From Lentzea sp. (lineage in GTDB: Bacteria; Actinomycetota; Actinomycetes; Mycobacteriales; Pseudonocardiaceae): a stretch of 7,900 nucleotides of DNA. Of the stretch, positions 5,743 through 7,900 are shown one piece after another. The notes beneath the pieces are model-generated. The model saw nothing but the letters and a program-made list of their open reading frames with translations, did not search any database and was not told the DNA's origin. Numbering within the stretch: the stretch's first letter is position 1; every line of letters starts with the position of its first letter. The translations under genes and the position numbers were made by a program. Where the stretch lies: NCBI GenBank assembly GCA_030146905.1, contig JASLAV010000101.1, positions 1 to 7,900 on the forward strand. The letters run 5' to 3'.

Positions 5743-6498
5743 AGTCCCGTCCTGCCGCGACCACCCGTCGGTGACGTCGAGACCGTCCGGCAGCGCGGCG
5801 AAGAGGTCCACCGGAGTCCGTTGTGACACCATCTCGCTGCGGTGCAGTCGTTTGAGGCGGTCCCGCGCGACGACGACCTGCTGGCTCGGCGCCGACAGCA
5901 CCAGCACGGGCACCGCGCCCTGGGCGACGTGCGCGCCGACGCGATCGGCGTTGCCGCGCCCGAACTTGAGCACCTTCCCGTACCGCACCAGGTACAGCAG
6001 CGTCTCCTCACCGCGGGAGCGCCTGAGCTGTTGCACTTCGCCGGTCTCGTCGTTGCGCCCCCACGTGCCGTGCGACTTCGTCAGCCACCGGAAGCCCGTC
6101 CACGGCAGGCCGTGCACGTCCGTGGCGAGCACTGTCCACCCCGGCTGGAAGTACTTGGCCAGGCGAACCTTCACGGTCGTCGCGGCGATCAGCTCCGAGT
6201 TCTCCCGCCAGGTGCCGTCGAGCTCCAGCCGGAGCGCGATCTTCTGCACGGCCGGGTCCGGCACGGACCTGTCGTCCAGGCACACGAGGCACCGCGTCCG
6301 CCGGTCGGCACCGCAGGACCGCGCCACGCCGCACCAGCCGCACTGGAGGACCTGCACGGGAGCACCGCCCGGCCTGTCGTGCAGGACCTTCATCTGGTCC
6401 GACACGACCTCCAGGCACGGCCCGCACAAACCACACCACGCGACCTCGGTGAGCTCCTTGCGCGGCAACCGGGTCATGCAGTTGATGCACTGCTTCAC
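5740..6498 (-). CDS. Cysteine-rich zinc-ribbon-like protein with a possible GIY-YIG-like C-terminal domain
   Basis: I do not recognise a named family for this 252-residue protein. The first 73 residues hold ten cysteines: C4-x2-C7, C22-x2-C25-x2-C28, C53-x2-C56, C62 and C70-x2-C73. This suggests two four-cysteine zinc sites (4/7/22/25 and 53/56/70/73). Residues 80-160 form a middle region with several tryptophans. Residues 165-220 read LLYLVRYGKVLKFGRGN, then ADRVGAH and further on LKRLHR. This resembles the beta-hairpin and Arg helix of GIY-YIG domains of the T5orf172/MUG113 kind: LYLVRY in place of GIY, LKFGRGN in place of YIG, and Arg186 as the conserved Arg. The Glu expected in the later helix is not obvious (ARDRLKRLH). 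There is no signal peptide, so it is probably cytoplasmic. The GTG start has a strong ribosome binding site and lies 23 nt after the regulator gene. Confidence 0.75.
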   Translation of the reverse strand: MKQCINCMTRLPRKELTEVAWCGLCGPCLEVVSDQMKVLHDRPGGAPVQVLQCGWCGVARSCGADRRTRCLVCLDDRSVPDPAVQKIALRLELDGTWRENSELIAATTVKVRLAKYFQPGWTVLATDVHGLPWTGFRWLTKSHGTWGRNDETGEVQQLRRSRGEETLLYLVRYGKVLKFGRGNADRVGAHVAQGAVPVLVLSAPSQQVVVARDRLKRLHRSEMVSQRTPVDLFAALPDGLDVTDGWSRQDGT

Positions 6499-6502
6499 TT
6501 CG

Positions 6503-6510
6503 CCCTCCCC
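6503..6510 (-). promoter_or_regulatory. Ribosome binding site of the zinc-ribbon protein gene
   Basis: GGGGAGGG on the minus strand, 4 nt before the GTG at 6498. It supports this start over the ATG at codon 8, which would remove the first Cys pair. Confidence 0.75.
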
Positions 6511-6521
6511 GGCGGGAAAGC

Positions 6522-7643
6522 CTATTCCAACGCCCTTCTCAGGCGCGAGGAGACGAGAGCGTGACGGGGATCCGTGGCCGGCAGCAGCCGCCGCAGACGT
6601 TCGAGCACCTCGGCGTCCTCGCCGCTGTCCGCGAACGTCAGCAGCGCGTCGAGGTCGCCCCGCTCCAGTACGCCCTTGCGCACCGCGGCCGCGAGGTCCT
6701 CCCGCTCCTCGCGGATCACCGGCGCGTCCGACCTGGCCAGCAGCTCACCGCTGTAGTACCGGGTGGCCCTGCCCGCGTCGCCCGACCGCAGCGCCGTCCG
6801 CACGTCCAGGAAGTCGCCGCGCACCACGGCGTCGAGCCGGTAGGGCCTCGTCAGCAGGACACCGCCGAGCTGCGCGCGCAACCGGTGCAGCTCCGCGCGG
6901 ACCGTGGTCGGGTTGCCGCGTTCGCCGTAGAGCGACAACGCGAGCTGCTCGGCCGTGAGCCCTTTGGGGTGCAACGCGAGCGCTGTCAGCACCTCCGCGT
7001 TGCGCAACGTCAGCGCCAGCGACCTGCCGTCGAGATCGGCGTGCAGGCCGCCGAGGAAGTTGAGCGTCAGCACGTGCCGGCGTGGCGCGAACTGCTTCAG
7101 GTGGTGCTGCGCGAGCTGGGCGGCGGCCGACACGAGCTGCGCGACGGCAGGGTGCATGGTCTTCAGCGGCCCGCTGACGTCGACGACGCCGAGCAGCACG
7201 CCCGTGTGGGGGTCGTTGATCGGGCTCGCCGCGCACGTCCAGCCGTGGTAGGTGCGCACCAGGTGTTCGCGGGAGTGCACGGTGACGGGCCGGCCGGTCG
7301 CCAGCGCGGTGCCCATCGCGTTCGTGCCGATGGCGTCCTCGCTCCACCGCGACCCCTCGGTGAGGTGGACGCGTTCGGCCTTGTCCTTGACCCGGTCGTC
7401 GCCCTCGCACCACAGGACGTGACCGCGGGTGTCGGTGACGATCATGATCGTGTCGTCCATCGACAGCGTGTGCCGCAGCAGTGGCACGGTCTCCGCCAGC
7501 GGGTGCGCGCCGCGCAGGTCGGCGACCTCGTCGGGCGCGTAGACCACCGGCGCCTCGTGCCTGTCGGGGTCGACGCGCGCCGCCAGGGACCGCCGCCACG
7601 ACTCGGCGATCACCGGCCGGGCTGCTTCGTCGAGCTCCGTCAC
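6522..7643 (-). CDS. GAF-domain transcriptional regulator with winged-helix DNA-binding domain
   Basis: This 373-residue cytoplasmic regulator has an N-terminal segment RPVIAESWRRSL (9-20), which is typical of AcoR-like activators. A GAF sensor domain follows at about 45-180 (MIVTDTRGHVLWCEG, WSEDAIGTNAMGTAL, HGWTCAASPIND, VLLGVVDVSGP). It has no sigma-54 AAA+ domain. Instead, residues 205-282 look like an OmpR-type winged helix (LRNAEVLTALALHPKGLTAE, TTVRAELHRLRAQLG, TRPYRL). The C-terminus (283-373) is helical and resembles the TPR-like part of SARP regulators (SGELLARSDAPVI, EEREDLAAAVRKGVLERGDL). The gene diverges from an aldehyde dehydrogenase gene, the usual place for a regulator of alcohol or aldehyde use, so that gene is the likely target. 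The GTG at 7643 is the first start in the frame. The ribosome binding site is weak (GAAGAG directly before it), so the exact start is less certain. Confidence 0.88.
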   Translation of the reverse strand: MTELDEAARPVIAESWRRSLAARVDPDRHEAPVVYAPDEVADLRGAHPLAETVPLLRHTLSMDDTIMIVTDTRGHVLWCEGDDRVKDKAERVHLTEGSRWSEDAIGTNAMGTALATGRPVTVHSREHLVRTYHGWTCAASPINDPHTGVLLGVVDVSGPLKTMHPAVAQLVSAAAQLAQHHLKQFAPRRHVLTLNFLGGLHADLDGRSLALTLRNAEVLTALALHPKGLTAEQLALSLYGERGNPTTVRAELHRLRAQLGGVLLTRPYRLDAVVRGDFLDVRTALRSGDAGRATRYYSGELLARSDAPVIREEREDLAAAVRKGVLERGDLDALLTFADSGEDAEVLERLRRLLPATDPRHALVSSRLRRALE

Positions 7644-7761
7644 CTCTTCAGGATGGCGGTCCTTCTGGTGCCCCGCGTTACTCCTTTCGGATGCAACGCG
7701 CGTGAAACGTCGGACTACCTAGCGTCGCTCCCGGTTCGCAACGATGCGCACAGGAGGCGAA
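7644..7761. promoter_or_regulatory. Divergent promoter region with GNAACG repeats
   Basis: These 118 bp separate the regulator gene (minus) from the aldehyde dehydrogenase gene (plus) and must hold the start signals for the latter. GNAACG occurs at 7693-7698, 7704-7709 and 7738-7743 on the plus strand, and once inverted at 7676-7681. The first two are 11 bp apart, about one helical turn, each as TGNAACG. CGCGTT (7674-7679) and AACGCG (7695-7700) form a 6-bp inverted repeat with a 15-bp spacer. These may be operator sites for the GAF regulator. A weak plus-strand promoter could be TGCAAC (7692-7697) and TACCTA (7716-7721), 18 bp apart; I give this little weight. Confidence 0.5.
7752..7757 (+). 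promoter_or_regulatory. Ribosome binding site of the aldehyde dehydrogenase gene
   Basis: A perfect AGGAGG, 4 nt before the ATG at 7762. It is a clear mark for that start. Confidence 0.85.
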
Positions 7762-7900
7762 ATGGCGAAGTACGCGGCTCCGGGACAGCCCGACAGCGTG
7801 GTCACCTACCGCGACCGGTACGACCACTTCATCGGAGGCGAGTACGTACCGCCGGCCAAGGGCGGGTACTTCGCCAACCCGACCCCGGTCACCGGTGAGG
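7762..7900 (+). CDS. NAD-dependent (acet)aldehyde dehydrogenase, N-terminus only
   Basis: Only the first 46 codons are in the window; the gene continues past the end. The sequence begins MAKYAAPGQPDSVVTYRDRY, then DHFIGGEYVPPAKGGYFANP and TPVTGE. This is the start of actinobacterial aldehyde dehydrogenases of the ExaC/AldB group, which oxidise acetaldehyde and other short aldehydes to acids with NAD. The FIGGEYVPP element is the first beta strand seen in most ALDH enzymes. The catalytic Cys and Glu lie further downstream and cannot be checked. The ATG is set by a perfect AGGAGG. The divergent GAF regulator supports a role in alcohol or aldehyde use. An ALDH is nearly certain; the exact substrate group is an inference from the N-terminal sequence. 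Confidence 0.9.
   Translation, partial: MAKYAAPGQPDSVVTYRDRYDHFIGGEYVPPAKGGYFANPTPVTGE

Noticed and set aside
5285..6958. Long plus-strand open frame (557 codons)
   Set aside because: It runs opposite three convincing minus-strand genes and has low-complexity Arg/Pro/Ser content with no domain.
7696..7703. ACGCGCGT palindrome as a separate operator
   Set aside because: Eight-base palindromes made mostly of C and G are expected by chance in this DNA. It is kept only as part of the wider GNAACG cluster.
6561..7898. Plus-strand open frame (445 codons) reaching into the aldehyde dehydrogenase gene
   Set aside because: It is antisense to the GAF regulator and in a different frame from the clear aldehyde dehydrogenase start at 7762.

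Overview
The window comes from a high-GC actinomycete. Base composition is close to 70% GC by eye, codon third positions are almost all G or C, and several starts are GTG. A class F sortase, a DUF4397 surface protein and an aldehyde dehydrogenase with an actinobacterial-type N-terminus also fit. A Pseudonocardiales genus (Lentzea, Saccharothrix or Amycolatopsis type) is my guess from general resemblance; it was not tested. The DNA looks like ordinary chromosomal sequence. I see no insertion sequence, CRISPR array, tRNA or rRNA.

Left part (1-3549, + strand): an ABC importer operon of the dipeptide/oligopeptide/nickel (Dpp/Opp/Nik) type. It holds the 3' end of the solute-binding protein, two permeases and two ATPases. 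Every junction overlaps, by 4, 8, 4 and 7 nt, so the five genes are probably translationally coupled. The second ATPase is unusually short and has changed signature and Walker B motifs. The second permease contains what I found to be the only TTA leucine codon in the window.

Middle and right part (3521-7643, - strand): five closely packed genes, read from right to left. They are a GAF/winged-helix regulator, a protein with a ten-cysteine zinc-ribbon-like N-terminus and a possible GIY-YIG-like C-terminal domain, a PfkB-family sugar kinase, a secreted DUF4397 protein with a membrane anchor, and a class F sortase. The gaps are 23, 44 and 43 nt, and the last two genes overlap by 1 nt. One transcript could carry all five, although only the DUF4397/sortase pair has an obvious functional link. 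The sortase gene converges on the last ABC gene and overlaps it by 29 nt, so there is no room for an ordinary terminator between them.

Far right (7644-7900): a 118-bp divergent promoter region with repeated GNAACG elements, then the first 46 codons of an NAD-dependent (acet)aldehyde dehydrogenase on the + strand. The GAF regulator is the natural candidate to control this dehydrogenase, as AcoR-type regulators do for alcohol, acetoin and aldehyde genes.

Most of the window is readable as known families. The least explained items are the cysteine-rich protein, the non-canonical sorting-like signal in the DUF4397 protein, and the repeat and hairpin in front of the PfkB gene.
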